Source: Pedobacter sp. MC2016-24 (lineage in GTDB: Bacteria; Bacteroidota; Bacteroidia; Sphingobacteriales; Sphingobacteriaceae). From it: a DNA stretch of 64,000 nucleotides. Of the stretch, positions 46,650 through 56,339 are shown piece after piece; within the stretch, counting starts at the first letter, position 1, and every line of letters begins with the position of its first letter. Where the stretch lies: the NCBI RefSeq assembly GCF_015223055.1, contig NZ_JADFBX010000010.1, forward strand, positions 1 to 64,000, read 5' to 3'. The notes under the pieces were generated by a model. The model worked only from the letters and a program-made list of their open reading frames with translations. It did no database searches and was not told where the DNA came from. Both the position numbers and the translations under genes were made by a program.

Positions 46650-49145
46650 ATGATGAACCTTAAAACTAAAATATCTTGTTTGATCAGCTTCGTCTTTTTT
46701 TTGTCGCTCAGCTCAATTGCCGATTTAAAAGCACAAAAAAAGAAGGAGGCCAATCTAAAATTATGGTATGAGCAGCCAGCAGGTAAAATATGGGAGAATG
46801 CATTGCCGATAGGAAATGGCGTACTCGGCGCTATGGTATATGGAAATGTAGATCAGGAAATGATTAAATTGAATGAACATACGTTGTGGAGTGGAGGTCC
46901 GAATCGAAATGACGTTCCGGAGACCCTGGGCTCCCTGGATCAAATACGCCAGTTAATTTTTGCTGGCAAGCAAAAAGAAGCAGAACGCTTGTCCGATAAA
47001 GTGATGTTTGGAAAGAAATCTTCCGGGCAGATATTCCAGCCAGCTGGTACGCTAAATTTAAATTTTCCCGGACACGGCAGTTATAAAAAATACTATAGAG
47101 CTTTAGATATTGAGAAAGCAATTGCTGAAACTTCTTATACCATTGGGGATGTTACTTACACCAGATCGGTCATAGCAGCTTTTGGCGATAGTGTGGTGGT
47201 GATGCACCTAACTGCCAATAAACAATCGCAGATTTCTTTTACCGCTTCTTATACAACACCACATCAGCGCGCTGCCATTAAAGTGGTTGCTGGCAAAGAT
47301 TTTACAATGACTGGTTTGACCAGCGATCACGAGGGGGTTAAAGGAATGCTGAAATATGAAGTCATTAGCAGATTCAAAAACGACGGCGGAATAGTTACTT
47401 CAACTGATAGCACCTTCAGTATAAAAGGAGCCAATGCTGTAACCATTTATATCTCTGTGGCTACCAATTTTAAAAACTATAAAGATATTAGTGGTGATGC
47501 CCATGAAAAAGCCCTGCAACATCTCGATAAAGCTTATTCAAAATCATTTGGGACGATTTTAAATGCACATATTCGCGCTTACCAGAAATATTTTAATCGT
47601 GTGAAGTTGGATTTAGGCTCATCTGAATCGATACAATTTCCTACTGACCAGAGATTAATGAATTTTAGAAAGGTGTCAGATCCACAATTTGTCGTGTTGT
47701 ATTATCAGTTTGGTCGTTACTTGTTGATCAGTTCATCACAGCCGGGTGGTCAGCCTGCCAATTTACAAGGCATCTGGAATGATAAACTCTATCCAGCCTG
47801 GGATAGCAAGTATACCATCAACATCAATGCACAAATGAATTACTGGCCCGCTGAGTCTACAAATCTGGCAGAGCTACACGAACCGTTTTTAAAAATGGTG
47901 AAAGAGTTATCGGAAACTGGTGCAGAAACGGCTAAGTCGATATATGGGACAAGAGGATGGGTAACGCACCATAACACAGATATATGGCGAATTACAGGAC
48001 CGGTAGACGGTGCCTTTTGGGGCATATGGAACGGCGGCGGGGGATGGACAAGCCAGCATTTATGGACGCATTATTTGTACAATGGGAATAAAAATTATTT
48101 AAACACTGCTTATCCCATATTGAAAGGTGCAGCCACTTTTTACAAAGATTTTTTAGTAGCACATCCAACTTATAAATGGTTGGTGGTAAATCCGGGAACT
48201 TCACCTGAAAATGCGCCACAGGCACATGGGGGCTCCTCACTGGATGCTGGTACCACGATGGACAATCAGATTGTTTTTGACGTATTTACTTCTACCATAA
48301 GCGCAGCAAGGATTCTAAACAGGGATCCGGAATTTATAGATAGTTTGGTGCAAATGCGTAAACTTTTGCCCCCTATGCACATTGGTAAATACGGGCAGTT
48401 GCAGGAGTGGTTGGATGATGTGGATAGCCCTAACGATAAACACCGTCACATTTCTCATTTGTATGGTCTGTTCCCATCTAACCAGATATCACCATACCAT
48501 ACACCACTATTGTTTTCAGCAGCTAAAAATACCTTATTGCAGCGGGGTGATGTATCCACTGGCTGGAGCATGGCCTGGAAAATTAACTGGTGGGCAAGGA
48601 TGCAGGATGGTAACCATGCCTATAAATTAATCCAGAATCAGCTGACTCCTCTGGGAGATAATCCTGGTGGAGGAGGAACATATAATAATTTGTTTGATGC
48701 ACATCCTCCGTTTCAGATTGATGGAAATTTTGGCTGTACATCTGGTATCACTGAAATGTTGATGCAAAGTGCGGATGGCGCAGTACACTTACTTCCAGCG
48801 CTTCCTGATGTATGGGAAAAGAAAGGAAGTGTAAGTGGCTTGAGAGCAAGGGGGGGATTTGAAGTTGTATCTATGGAATGGGCGGATGGAAAAGTAGTTA
48901 AAGTCATTGTTAAATCAACAATAGGTGGGAATCTGCGTTTAAGAGTTCCAAATCCGATGAATATGGATGTTTCTGTTTTGAAGAAAGCAAAAGGAGCTAA
49001 CCAAAACTCATTTTATGCTGTAGAAGAAATCCCAGATGCCATCATTTCGGAGAAGGCTAACCTGTTACCGCCTGTTTTGAAGGAAACCTTTGTTTATGAC
49101 ATCCAGACATACCCTGGTAAACTTTATACATTGCTTTTAGATTAA
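46650..49145 (+). CDS. GH95 family alpha-L-fucosidase / alpha-L-galactosidase, second copy
   Basis: Paralogue of the gene at 17553, clearly similar over its whole length but diverged. Signal peptide to about 30 (LKAQ). Catalytic set intact: Asn391 and Asn393 (NINAQMNYWPA), Glu520 (SPEN) and Asp691 (FQIDGNFG). The region before the acid residue (GTSPENAPQAHGGSS) differs from the first copy (SMSPENTYESGVG), so the substrate pocket or subsites may differ. Length 831 versus 827. It lies inside the main enzyme operon, 24 bases after GH127. One copy may act on L-galactose and the other on L-fucose. Confidence 0.9.
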   Translation: MMNLKTKISCLISFVFFLSLSSIADLKAQKKKEANLKLWYEQPAGKIWENALPIGNGVLGAMVYGNVDQEMIKLNEHTLWSGGPNRNDVPETLGSLDQIRQLIFAGKQKEAERLSDKVMFGKKSSGQIFQPAGTLNLNFPGHGSYKKYYRALDIEKAIAETSYTIGDVTYTRSVIAAFGDSVVVMHLTANKQSQISFTASYTTPHQRAAIKVVAGKDFTMTGLTSDHEGVKGMLKYEVISRFKNDGGIVTSTDSTFSIKGANAVTIYISVATNFKNYKDISGDAHEKALQHLDKAYSKSFGTILNAHIRAYQKYFNRVKLDLGSSESIQFPTDQRLMNFRKVSDPQFVVLYYQFGRYLLISSSQPGGQPANLQGIWNDKLYPAWDSKYTININAQMNYWPAESTNLAELHEPFLKMVKELSETGAETAKSIYGTRGWVTHHNTDIWRITGPVDGAFWGIWNGGGGWTSQHLWTHYLYNGNKNYLNTAYPILKGAATFYKDFLVAHPTYKWLVVNPGTSPENAPQAHGGSSLDAGTTMDNQIVFDVFTSTISAARILNRDPEFIDSLVQMRKLLPPMHIGKYGQLQEWLDDVDSPNDKHRHISHLYGLFPSNQISPYHTPLLFSAAKNTLLQRGDVSTGWSMAWKINWWARMQDGNHAYKLIQNQLTPLGDNPGGGGTYNNLFDAHPPFQIDGNFGCTSGITEMLMQSADGAVHLLPALPDVWEKKGSVSGLRARGGFEVVSMEWADGKVVKVIVKSTIGGNLRLRVPNPMNMDVSVLKKAKGANQNSFYAVEEIPDAIISEKANLLPPVLKETFVYDIQTYPGKLYTLLLD

Positions 49146-49175
49146 CAGTTTTATTATATAATTTATTCTCACCAG

Positions 49176-50747
49176 ATGAAAAGAATCATGGCCTTTGTGG
49201 CATTAGTTATTGTCTTTTTTATGAGTAATGGGGTATTTGCGCAACAACAAACTGCGGTCAATCCCATCATTTACGCAGATGTACCGGATATGTCTATGAT
49301 CCGGGTAGGAAATACTTATTACATGAGCAGTACTACAATGCACATGAGTCCAGGTGTACCCATCATGAAGTCTACAGATTTGGTGAACTGGAAGTTAGTT
49401 AGCTATGCATATGATACCTTAGCCAATACAAACACGATGAATCTGGAGGATGGGAAAAACACCTATGGAAAGGGATCCTGGGCCAGCAGCCTGCGTTACC
49501 ACAAAGGTGCATTTTATGTCAGTACATTTTCGGCTACCTCGGGAAAAACTCACGTGTATACGACCAGGGACATTGAAAAAGGCAGTTGGAAGGTACTGTC
49601 ATTCCGTCCAGTTTTACACGACCACTCGCTATTTTTTGACGATGACGGGCGGGTATATATGGTTTTTGGTGCTGGTAAAATACGGCTGGCAGAATTAAAT
49701 TCAGATGTTTCGGGTATCAAGCCTGGCACAAAAGAGCAGGTACTGATTGAAAATGCCAATGAACCCTCCGGAAATGGGGGCTTACCAGCAGAAGGTTCGC
49801 AGTTGTTTAAACTGAACGGCAAATATTATCTTTTCAACATCACCTGGCCTAAAGGCGGTATGCGAACTGTAGTTGTACACAGGGCAGATCACCTCAGGGG
49901 GCCATATGAAGGCCGGATTGCATTTCAGGATTTTGGGGTAGCACAAGGGGGCTTGATTGATATGCCCGATGGTCGTTATTATGCCTATTTATTTAGAGAT
50001 TATGGTGCCGTTGGACGTGTTCCTTATTTGGTGCCGGTAAGTTGGCAGGATGGCTGGCCTGTACTTGGTGATGCTGGAAAACTTGTACCCTTAACAGGTT
50101 TGCCTGCTGGTACTGGTTTGATGCCAGGCATTGTGGCATCAGATGAATTTTTACGTACAAAGAAAGCACCAGCTTTACCCTTGGTTTGGCAATGGAACCA
50201 TAACCCAGACCCCAAACTTTGGTCAGTTACTCAAAGAAAAGGCTATCTGCGGTTAACCACCGGTCGGTTGGATACTCATTTTTTACAGGCCAAAAATACA
50301 CTAACTCAGCGTACCATAGGCCCGGTCTGTGTGGGAAGTACGATGCTTGATATTTCAAAGATGAAGGATGGTGATTTTGCCGGATTAAGCATGTTGCAGA
50401 AAAATTACGGTCAGATTGGGGTTCAGGTGTCAGGGAATACTAAAGTACTGGTTATGATTGATGCCGGAGCCGGGCGTCCGATCGAGACTAAGGGAGACGC
50501 ACTACATCAGGATAAAATATATTTTAAAATTGAGTGTGAATTTGGAAATCTTAAAGATACTGCGAATTTCATTTACAGTCTGGATGGTGTGATATGGAAG
50601 GCATTGGGTACCCCGTTAAAGATGAGTTATACTTTGCCACATTTTATGGGATATCGTTTTGGCTTATTTAATTACGCCAGTAAACATGTTGGAGGATATG
50701 CGGACTTTGATTACTTCCATATCAGTGACAACCTTGATAATAAATAG
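49176..50747 (+). CDS. GH43 exo-glycosidase (subfamily 12-like) with C-terminal beta-sandwich
   Basis: A two-domain GH43 of a type distinct from the other five here. Signal peptide to about 23 (GVFAQ). The base is in ADVPDMSMIR rather than the usual DPAP, the modulator in LHDHSLFFDDDG and the acid in LPAEGSQLFK. The DVPDMSM block is the standard one for the subfamily that includes Bacteroides arabinofuranosidases and xylosidases. A concanavalin-like C-terminal domain (about 335-520) follows. Length 523. It stands between GH95 and GH31 in the operon. Specific for a side-chain pentose is my inference. Confidence 0.88.
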   Translation: MKRIMAFVALVIVFFMSNGVFAQQQTAVNPIIYADVPDMSMIRVGNTYYMSSTTMHMSPGVPIMKSTDLVNWKLVSYAYDTLANTNTMNLEDGKNTYGKGSWASSLRYHKGAFYVSTFSATSGKTHVYTTRDIEKGSWKVLSFRPVLHDHSLFFDDDGRVYMVFGAGKIRLAELNSDVSGIKPGTKEQVLIENANEPSGNGGLPAEGSQLFKLNGKYYLFNITWPKGGMRTVVVHRADHLRGPYEGRIAFQDFGVAQGGLIDMPDGRYYAYLFRDYGAVGRVPYLVPVSWQDGWPVLGDAGKLVPLTGLPAGTGLMPGIVASDEFLRTKKAPALPLVWQWNHNPDPKLWSVTQRKGYLRLTTGRLDTHFLQAKNTLTQRTIGPVCVGSTMLDISKMKDGDFAGLSMLQKNYGQIGVQVSGNTKVLVMIDAGAGRPIETKGDALHQDKIYFKIECEFGNLKDTANFIYSLDGVIWKALGTPLKMSYTLPHFMGYRFGLFNYASKHVGGYADFDYFHISDNLDNK

Positions 50748-50769
50748 CTGATTAATACTTGACAATAAC

Positions 50770-53223
50770 ATGAAACAATTTTTATTTTTCTTACTACTTA
50801 CAGGTGTGTTAAGTACGAAGGCACAATATCAAAAAACGCACACTGGTGTAAGGGCAACTGTTAATCAAACAGAAATTGAAATTCAGTTTTACAGTTCCAA
50901 TATTGTAAGGGTGTTAAAATGGCCTTCAGGAAAAACATTCATCAAGCAAAGTTTGTCTGCAGTTAAAATTCCTGAAAAAGTTTCACTTAAAGTGGCACAA
51001 AAAGGTGAAGAACTGCTACTAACCAGTAAAGATCTGCAAACTGTATTGAACCTGAAAAATGGACACATAGCTTTTAAAAAGGCCGATGGACACTCCCTGT
51101 TAAATGAAAAACCGGCGGGCGCTACATTTACTGAGTTTAATGATGCCGGAACAAAAACTTACACCATTTCCCAATCATTTGTCCTGGAAAAAGAGGAGCC
51201 CATTTACGGATTAGGGATTCTACAGAATGGTAAACTATCACAGCGCAACCAAAAGATCAGGATGGTTCAAAATAATACCTGGGATTTTGTTACTTTTTTC
51301 CAATCTGTAAAAGGCTACGGTTTATTCTGGGACAATTATTCGCCAACTACATTTAACGACACTGTGGATGAAACTTCCTTCTCATCGGAAGTGGCCGATG
51401 GTATCGATTACTATTTTATGTATGGCGGCAATGCCGATGGCGTAGTTTCAGGTATGCGAAACTTAACGGGGCAGGTGCCAATGTTTCCATTATGGACTTA
51501 TGGATTCTGGCAAAGTAAGGAAAGGTATAAAAGCCAGGCGGAGCTTGTAGGCGTAGTTAAAAAGTATCGGGAACTTGGCGTTCCACTTGATGGGATTATA
51601 CAGGACTGGCAATATTGGGGCAACAATTACCTTTGGAACGCGATGGATTTTCTCAATCCTGAGTTTTCCAATCCGCAAAAAATGGTGGATGACGTGCATC
51701 AGTTGAATGCCCATCTACTCATTTCAATTTGGTCGTCATTTGGACCTGCTACTAAGCAGTATCGTAAACTCGACAGTATAGGAGCGCTTTTTAACATCGG
51801 GACCTGGCCAGAATCAGGATCAGAAACCTGGCCACCTAATATGGATTATCCTTCTGGTGTTCGCGTATACGATGCCTATAACCCTAAAGCACGGGATATA
51901 TACTGGGATTTCTTGAATAAAGGACTTTTTTCCAGAAATATTGATGGATGGTGGATGGACTCTACCGAACCTGACCACCTTAGTTTTAAGCCGTCGGACA
52001 TGGATACCAAAACCTATTTGGGTTCTTTCCGTAAAGTACGTAACGCTTATCCCTTAATGACTGTGGGTGGTGTATCTGATCATCAGCGCGCAGTTAGTGC
52101 CGATAAACGCGTGTTTATTTTAACCCGTTCAGCCTTTGCCGGACAACAGCGGTATGGTGCAAATACCTGGTCGGGCGATATTACTTCTTCATGGGAATCT
52201 CTCAGAAATCAAATCCCTGCGGGTCTCAACTTTTCATTGTGCGGAATACCTTATTGGAATAGTGATATTGGTGGTTTTTTTGCAGGATCGTATAACAAAA
52301 ACTGGAATGATGGTTCAGGTGCCAAAAATCCGCTTTTTCAGGAACTTTATGTAAGGTGGTTACAGTTTGGAGCCTTCACACCAATGATGCGTTCGCATGG
52401 CACAGATGTTCCGAGGGAAATTTATCAATTCGGAAAAAAAGGTGAACCCATTTATGATGCCATCGAAAATGCAATTAAATTACGTTACAGCCTTTTGCCA
52501 TATCTCTATTCTACAGCAAGATCGGTTACTGATAAACAATCGACTTTTATGCGTGCACTGGTGATGGATTTTAGCCAGGACAAAAAAGTGCTGGATATGA
52601 ACAATGAATACCTTTTTGGATCTTCGATTTTAGTAGCGCCAGTGATTAATGCGCAATATACGCCGGAAACAATAGTAAAAGCTAATGAAGAAACTGGATG
52701 GAACAGAAATCTTATCAAAGGAAATGCCGTCGATACAGTGAACTTCAGGCTGCCAAAATCAAAGAAAGTATATCTCCCCTCAGGCACGGTCTGGTACGAT
52801 TTCTGGACCAGCCAAAAATACAATGGAGGACAGGAGATTGAAGCAACTACAACCATAAACACGATTCCTTTGTATATCAAAGCGGGTAGTATACTTCCTC
52901 TCGGACCGGATGTACAGTATGCCAATGAACAAAAATGGGATAATTTAGAAATTCGGGTGTACGAAGGTGCCAATGGAACATTCACCTTATATGAAGACGA
53001 AAACGACAACTATAATTATGAGAAAGGCATCCATGCTACGATTACTTTTAGCTGGAATGATAGGCGTGAAATGTTAACTATAAGCGCGCGCAGTGGCAGT
53101 TTTCCAGGAATGTTGTCAAAACGTAAATTCAACATCAAAAAGGTAAAAGCAAATGGGACTATGGCAGTAACTGCTGGGAAAGAGATTTTATATGTAGGAG
53201 AGCCAGTTTCGTTAAAACTGTAA
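50770..53223 (+). CDS. GH31 alpha-xylosidase-like enzyme
   Basis: A retaining alpha-glycosidase. Signal peptide to about 19 (STKAQ). N-terminal beta-sandwich (about 20-225), TIM barrel (about 230-600) with nucleophile Asp397 (WWMDSTEPD) and acid/base Asp470 (TWSGDITSSW), proximal and distal beta-sandwiches with DUF5110-like end. The PNMDYPSG insert and the WQYWGNN motif fit the alpha-xylosidase branch rather than alpha-glucosidase. In heavily decorated arabinoxylan a terminal alpha-xylose on arabinose is a known branch, which this enzyme could remove. Length 817 without a PA14 insert, which some characterised alpha-xylosidases carry. Followed by a long hairpin. Confidence 0.88.
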   Translation: MKQFLFFLLLTGVLSTKAQYQKTHTGVRATVNQTEIEIQFYSSNIVRVLKWPSGKTFIKQSLSAVKIPEKVSLKVAQKGEELLLTSKDLQTVLNLKNGHIAFKKADGHSLLNEKPAGATFTEFNDAGTKTYTISQSFVLEKEEPIYGLGILQNGKLSQRNQKIRMVQNNTWDFVTFFQSVKGYGLFWDNYSPTTFNDTVDETSFSSEVADGIDYYFMYGGNADGVVSGMRNLTGQVPMFPLWTYGFWQSKERYKSQAELVGVVKKYRELGVPLDGIIQDWQYWGNNYLWNAMDFLNPEFSNPQKMVDDVHQLNAHLLISIWSSFGPATKQYRKLDSIGALFNIGTWPESGSETWPPNMDYPSGVRVYDAYNPKARDIYWDFLNKGLFSRNIDGWWMDSTEPDHLSFKPSDMDTKTYLGSFRKVRNAYPLMTVGGVSDHQRAVSADKRVFILTRSAFAGQQRYGANTWSGDITSSWESLRNQIPAGLNFSLCGIPYWNSDIGGFFAGSYNKNWNDGSGAKNPLFQELYVRWLQFGAFTPMMRSHGTDVPREIYQFGKKGEPIYDAIENAIKLRYSLLPYLYSTARSVTDKQSTFMRALVMDFSQDKKVLDMNNEYLFGSSILVAPVINAQYTPETIVKANEETGWNRNLIKGNAVDTVNFRLPKSKKVYLPSGTVWYDFWTSQKYNGGQEIEATTTINTIPLYIKAGSILPLGPDVQYANEQKWDNLEIRVYEGANGTFTLYEDENDNYNYEKGIHATITFSWNDRREMLTISARSGSFPGMLSKRKFNIKKVKANGTMAVTAGKEILYVGEPVSLKL

Positions 53224-53247
53224 TTTACAAAACAACAAATATAAGCA

Positions 53248-53303
53248 AAGCCATCATAAGGAAACTGTTTAAGAACGAAAATTGAGTTCGCTTATGATGG
53301 CTT
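53248..53303 (+). terminator. Long inverted repeat between GH31 and GH43-CBM6
   Basis: AAGCCATCATAAG (53248-53260) and CTTATGATGGCTT (53291-53303) are perfect 13-bp complements around a 30-base loop, which contains a further GAAC/GTTC stem. There is no T-run after it. It may be a partial terminator, a 3'-end stabiliser or an operator dividing the last two genes from the main series. Confidence 0.5.
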
Positions 53304-53333
53304 CATTACCAATAAAAGACAAGCTATATTCCA

Positions 53334-54710
53334 ATGAAAAATAGATTAAGGAACTTTTGTACGTTACTGATGGTTACGTTCTCACTTTTGGCGGGTGCTC
53401 AAAACCCAGTTATCCAAACTAAATTTACCGCCGACCCAGCCCCAATGGTATACAAAGACACAGTGTACCTCTACACAACTCATGATGAAGACGATGCGGG
53501 ACCGGGTATGGGGAAATTCCTGATGAAAGATTGGCTTTTATACACTTCAACAGATATGGTGAACTGGACCGATCGAGGTGTGGTTGCTTCCTTAAAAAGT
53601 TTTAGCTGGGGGAGGCAGGAAAATGGTGCATGGGCACATCAGTGCATAGAACGTAACGGTAAGTTTTATATGTATTGTACTGTGCAGGGAAGTGGAATTG
53701 GGGTGTTGGTTGCAGACAGCCCGTATGGGCCGTTTAAAGATCCCATAGGAAAAAAGTTAGTCGGAGGAGAAGATATTTGGAGTACCATTGATCCCAGTGT
53801 ATTTATTGACGATGATGGGGAGGCTTACCTCTATTGGGGCAATCCTGGTTTATGGTATGTGAAGTTGAATAAAGATATGATCTCCTATTCAGGTGAAATT
53901 GTAAAAGTTCCAGAGGTAGGCAAAGTGAAAGGACAAGCCACCGCTGATTTATACCATTATCAGGAAGGCCCCTGGGCTTATAAACGGAACGGACATTATT
54001 ATATGGCTTACGCTTCTACCTGCTGTCCGGAAGGTATCGGTTATGCCATGAGCAACAGTCCGACCGGTCCCTGGGAATATCAGGGATACATCATGAAGCC
54101 AGACAAAAGATCGAGTGGAAATCATCCTGGCATTATCGATTACAAAGGTAAATCCTATGTTTTTGGTTTCAATTTCCGGCTAAATTTTATGCAGACAGCC
54201 GCACATCATGAAAGGCGTTCGGTTTGTATTGAGGAGTTTAAATACAACCCTGATGGGACTATTCCTGAATTGCCATGGTGGTCTGAAACGGGTGCGAAAC
54301 AAGTTGGCTCACTAAATCCATTCAAGCTTGTTGAGGCCGAAACCATCAATTGGGCTGAGGGGCTGAGCACAAAAAAAGCCGACCTTTCAAGCCAAATGTA
54401 TGTAACAAATGTAAGCAATGGTGACTTCATCAAGGTAAAGGGGGTAGATTTCGCTAAAGGTGCTAAAAAATTTGAAGCTAATGTTGCTCCTCTTGCTGGG
54501 GGAAGCATCGAGATCAGAATCGACGACAAAGCGGGAAGTTTATTAGGAACACTACAGGTAAAGGGGACAGGATCTGATAAGAATTGGAAAATATTGTCTT
54601 GCCACATTAAATCAGTAAAAGGGAAACACGATGTATATCTGGTGTTTAAGGGGGGAAATGACAACCTGTTCAATTTCGATTGGTGGCAGTTTAAAAAGGC
54701 CGTTTATTAG
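53334..54710 (+). CDS. GH43 glycosidase with C-terminal CBM6, second copy
   Basis: Same architecture as the gene at 37755 (458 versus 455 residues). Signal peptide to about 22 (SLLAGAQ). Propeller with base Asp (FTADPAPMV), modulator Asp (TIDPSVFIDDD) and acid Glu (YQEGPWAYK); CBM6 at about 328-455 beginning FKLVEAETINWAEGL and ending FDWWQFK. Its loops differ, for instance a Cys-Cys pair in ASTCCPEGIG, so the two copies probably act on different arabinose positions. It follows a strong inverted repeat, so it may be expressed separately with the GH10 gene behind it (23 bases). Confidence 0.9.
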   Translation: MKNRLRNFCTLLMVTFSLLAGAQNPVIQTKFTADPAPMVYKDTVYLYTTHDEDDAGPGMGKFLMKDWLLYTSTDMVNWTDRGVVASLKSFSWGRQENGAWAHQCIERNGKFYMYCTVQGSGIGVLVADSPYGPFKDPIGKKLVGGEDIWSTIDPSVFIDDDGEAYLYWGNPGLWYVKLNKDMISYSGEIVKVPEVGKVKGQATADLYHYQEGPWAYKRNGHYYMAYASTCCPEGIGYAMSNSPTGPWEYQGYIMKPDKRSSGNHPGIIDYKGKSYVFGFNFRLNFMQTAAHHERRSVCIEEFKYNPDGTIPELPWWSETGAKQVGSLNPFKLVEAETINWAEGLSTKKADLSSQMYVTNVSNGDFIKVKGVDFAKGAKKFEANVAPLAGGSIEIRIDDKAGSLLGTLQVKGTGSDKNWKILSCHIKSVKGKHDVYLVFKGGNDNLFNFDWWQFKKAVY

Positions 54711-54733
54711 TCCATATTTTATTGTAACCAATC

Positions 54734-55861
54734 ATGAAAAAAGTTGTTTTATTTTCATTCTCTTGTGTTCTAATGATGCTTGCCGTTTCCTATACAAATG
54801 ATCAGTTTAAAAGCAGTTCACTTAAAGCCGCTTTTAAACACAAGTTTCTCATTGGTGTTTCGTTAAATAACGGGCAGATATGGGGTCGGGATACGGCTGC
54901 CCTAAAAATAATAAAAACACATTTTAACTCCGTAGTCGCAGAAAACTGCATGAAGATCGTGTCTCTTCAACCTCGGGAAGGACAATTCCGATTTAGAGAT
55001 GCCGATCAGTTTGTAAATTTTGGAGAGAAAAACAAACTGTTTATTATTGGACATACTTTAATCTGGCATTCTCAAACACCGGATTGGTTTTTTGTTGATG
55101 CTGATGGGAATGATGTATCCAGGGAAGTGCTTATTGAGCGGATGAGAAGACACATCACCACTGTGGTTTCCCGATACAAAGGACGGGTAAATGGTTGGGA
55201 TGTGGTAAACGAAGCAATATTGGATGATGGATCCTGGCGCAAAAGTAAGTTTTACAATATTATTGGCGAAGATTTTATACGCCTCGCTTTTGAATTTGCG
55301 CATGCTGCCGATCCAAAGGCTGAACTTTATTACAATGATTTTTCTATGGCCCAGGAAGGTAAACGTAATGCCGTAGTCCGTATGGTGCATAAACTTAAAG
55401 GTTTAGGGCTGAAAATTACCGGCGTTGGTATGCAGGGACATTTGGGGCTGGATTACCCAAAAGTAGCGGATTTTGAGAAAAGCATCCTCGCTTTTTCGGC
55501 TGCTGCGGTTCATGTGATGATTACCGAGCTTGATATTACTGTTTTGCAGAATCCGGGGCGAAGTATGGGGGCTGATATTAGTCAGAATTACACTTATAAA
55601 AAAGAAATGAATCCTTATGCAGCTGGCTTACCAGATTCTGTAGCCAAGATATTGGAGCAACGTTATGTTGCATTTTTTAAATTGTTTCTGAAACATCAGA
55701 ATAAAATCAGCAGGGTGACTTTATGGGGTGTTACTGATGGAGATTCCTGGCGCAATAACTGGCCGGTTTTTGGGCGTAAAGATTATCCGCTGTTGTTTGA
55801 CCGCCAATATAAAGCAAAACCTGTTGTGCAAATCATCTCGGAAATGTCACTGATGGAATAA
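54734..55861 (+). CDS. GH10 endo-1,4-beta-xylanase, second copy
   Basis: A 375-residue GH10 catalytic-domain protein with a signal sequence to about 19 (LAVSY). Acid/base Glu160 (WDVVNEAI) and nucleophile Glu265 (MITELDIT). The binding text GHTLIWHSQTPDWFF is typical. It has a longer insert near the C-terminal barrel end (ISQNYTYKKEMNPYAAG) than the GH10 at 29339. Differences suggest a separate niche, such as cutting decorated xylan. Last gene before a clear terminator; so the xylanase closes the enzyme series. Confidence 0.93.
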   Translation: MKKVVLFSFSCVLMMLAVSYTNDQFKSSSLKAAFKHKFLIGVSLNNGQIWGRDTAALKIIKTHFNSVVAENCMKIVSLQPREGQFRFRDADQFVNFGEKNKLFIIGHTLIWHSQTPDWFFVDADGNDVSREVLIERMRRHITTVVSRYKGRVNGWDVVNEAILDDGSWRKSKFYNIIGEDFIRLAFEFAHAADPKAELYYNDFSMAQEGKRNAVVRMVHKLKGLGLKITGVGMQGHLGLDYPKVADFEKSILAFSAAAVHVMITELDITVLQNPGRSMGADISQNYTYKKEMNPYAAGLPDSVAKILEQRYVAFFKLFLKHQNKISRVTLWGVTDGDSWRNNWPVFGRKDYPLLFDRQYKAKPVVQIISEMSLME

Positions 55862-55912
55862 TTATAGAAGCGGTCTATCAGCTGCCAAACTCAGTATTGA
55901 CAGGCGACATGC

Positions 55913-55940
55913 AGCATCTTCAAATGATGCTTGTTTTTTT
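55913..55940 (+). terminator. Rho-independent terminator after the GH10 gene
   Basis: AGCATC (55913-55918) and GATGCT (55926-55931) form a 6-bp stem with a 7-base loop, followed directly by TGTTTTTTT. This is a textbook intrinsic terminator and separates the enzyme series from the SusC/SusD genes, which then need their own promoter. Confidence 0.75.
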
Positions 55941-56019
55941 AACAGTTTGTCAGCATCTCCTAAAGATAATTGTCGAATTCCGCTTAGAATAGTGCTCTGC
56001 AAGCGATTAAGGGGCGTTT

Positions 56020-56052
56020 TTTGTCAGTTTGAACATCAAGCATATAAATTTA
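56020..56052 (+). promoter_or_regulatory. Candidate promoter for the SusCD operon
   Basis: TTTG at 56020-56023 and TAAATTTA at 56045-56052, 21 bases apart, resemble the Bacteroidota -33/-7 promoter with one mismatch in the -7. This lies about 290 bases before the SusC start, giving a long leader. The 478-base gap 55862-56339 otherwise holds the terminator, a dyad at 56079-56104 and a short ORF. Confidence 0.3.
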
Positions 56053-56078
56053 AACAATTGTACCCGCTAAAAAAATGG

Positions 56079-56104
56079 TTCAGTCCTAATTTAGGTTAAC
56101 TGAA
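56079..56104. promoter_or_regulatory. Imperfect dyad in the SusC leader
   Basis: TTCAGTCCTAA (56079-56089), one base, then TTAGG and, after a 3-base bulge, ACTGAA (56099-56104) form an 11-bp dyad just downstream of the candidate promoter. It may be an RNA hairpin in the leader or a regulator site. Function not known. Confidence 0.3.
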
Positions 56105-56251
56105 TATAGATCATTCGCCATCTCTAATCGTGAATGTAATACCTAACCAAACGAACCAAACCAAATGAGACCAGCAACTTAAATTAAATTCTTAGTATTA
56201 GAAATACGAATTCGAACAAGCTTTCAAAAACCAAATAAATAAACCAAATAT

Positions 56252-56326
56252 ATGATGAGAAAAAATTCTACCAGGAAAGTTCCATTCCCTATGGACAAAG
56301 TATTTATCACAATTATATCCTCTTAA
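56252..56326 (+). CDS. Short leader ORF before SusC (24 codons)
   Basis: A 24-codon frame, ATG 56252 to TAA 56326, ends 13 bases before the SusC start. Its product begins with basic residues (MMRKNSTRKVPFP) and ends hydrophobic (VFITIISS), like the start of a signal peptide. It might be a leader peptide influencing SusC translation, a remnant of an older SusC N-terminus, or chance. No homologue known to me. Confidence 0.25.
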   Translation: MMRKNSTRKVPFPMDKVFITIISS

Positions 56327-56339
56327 ATGATTTTAAATA

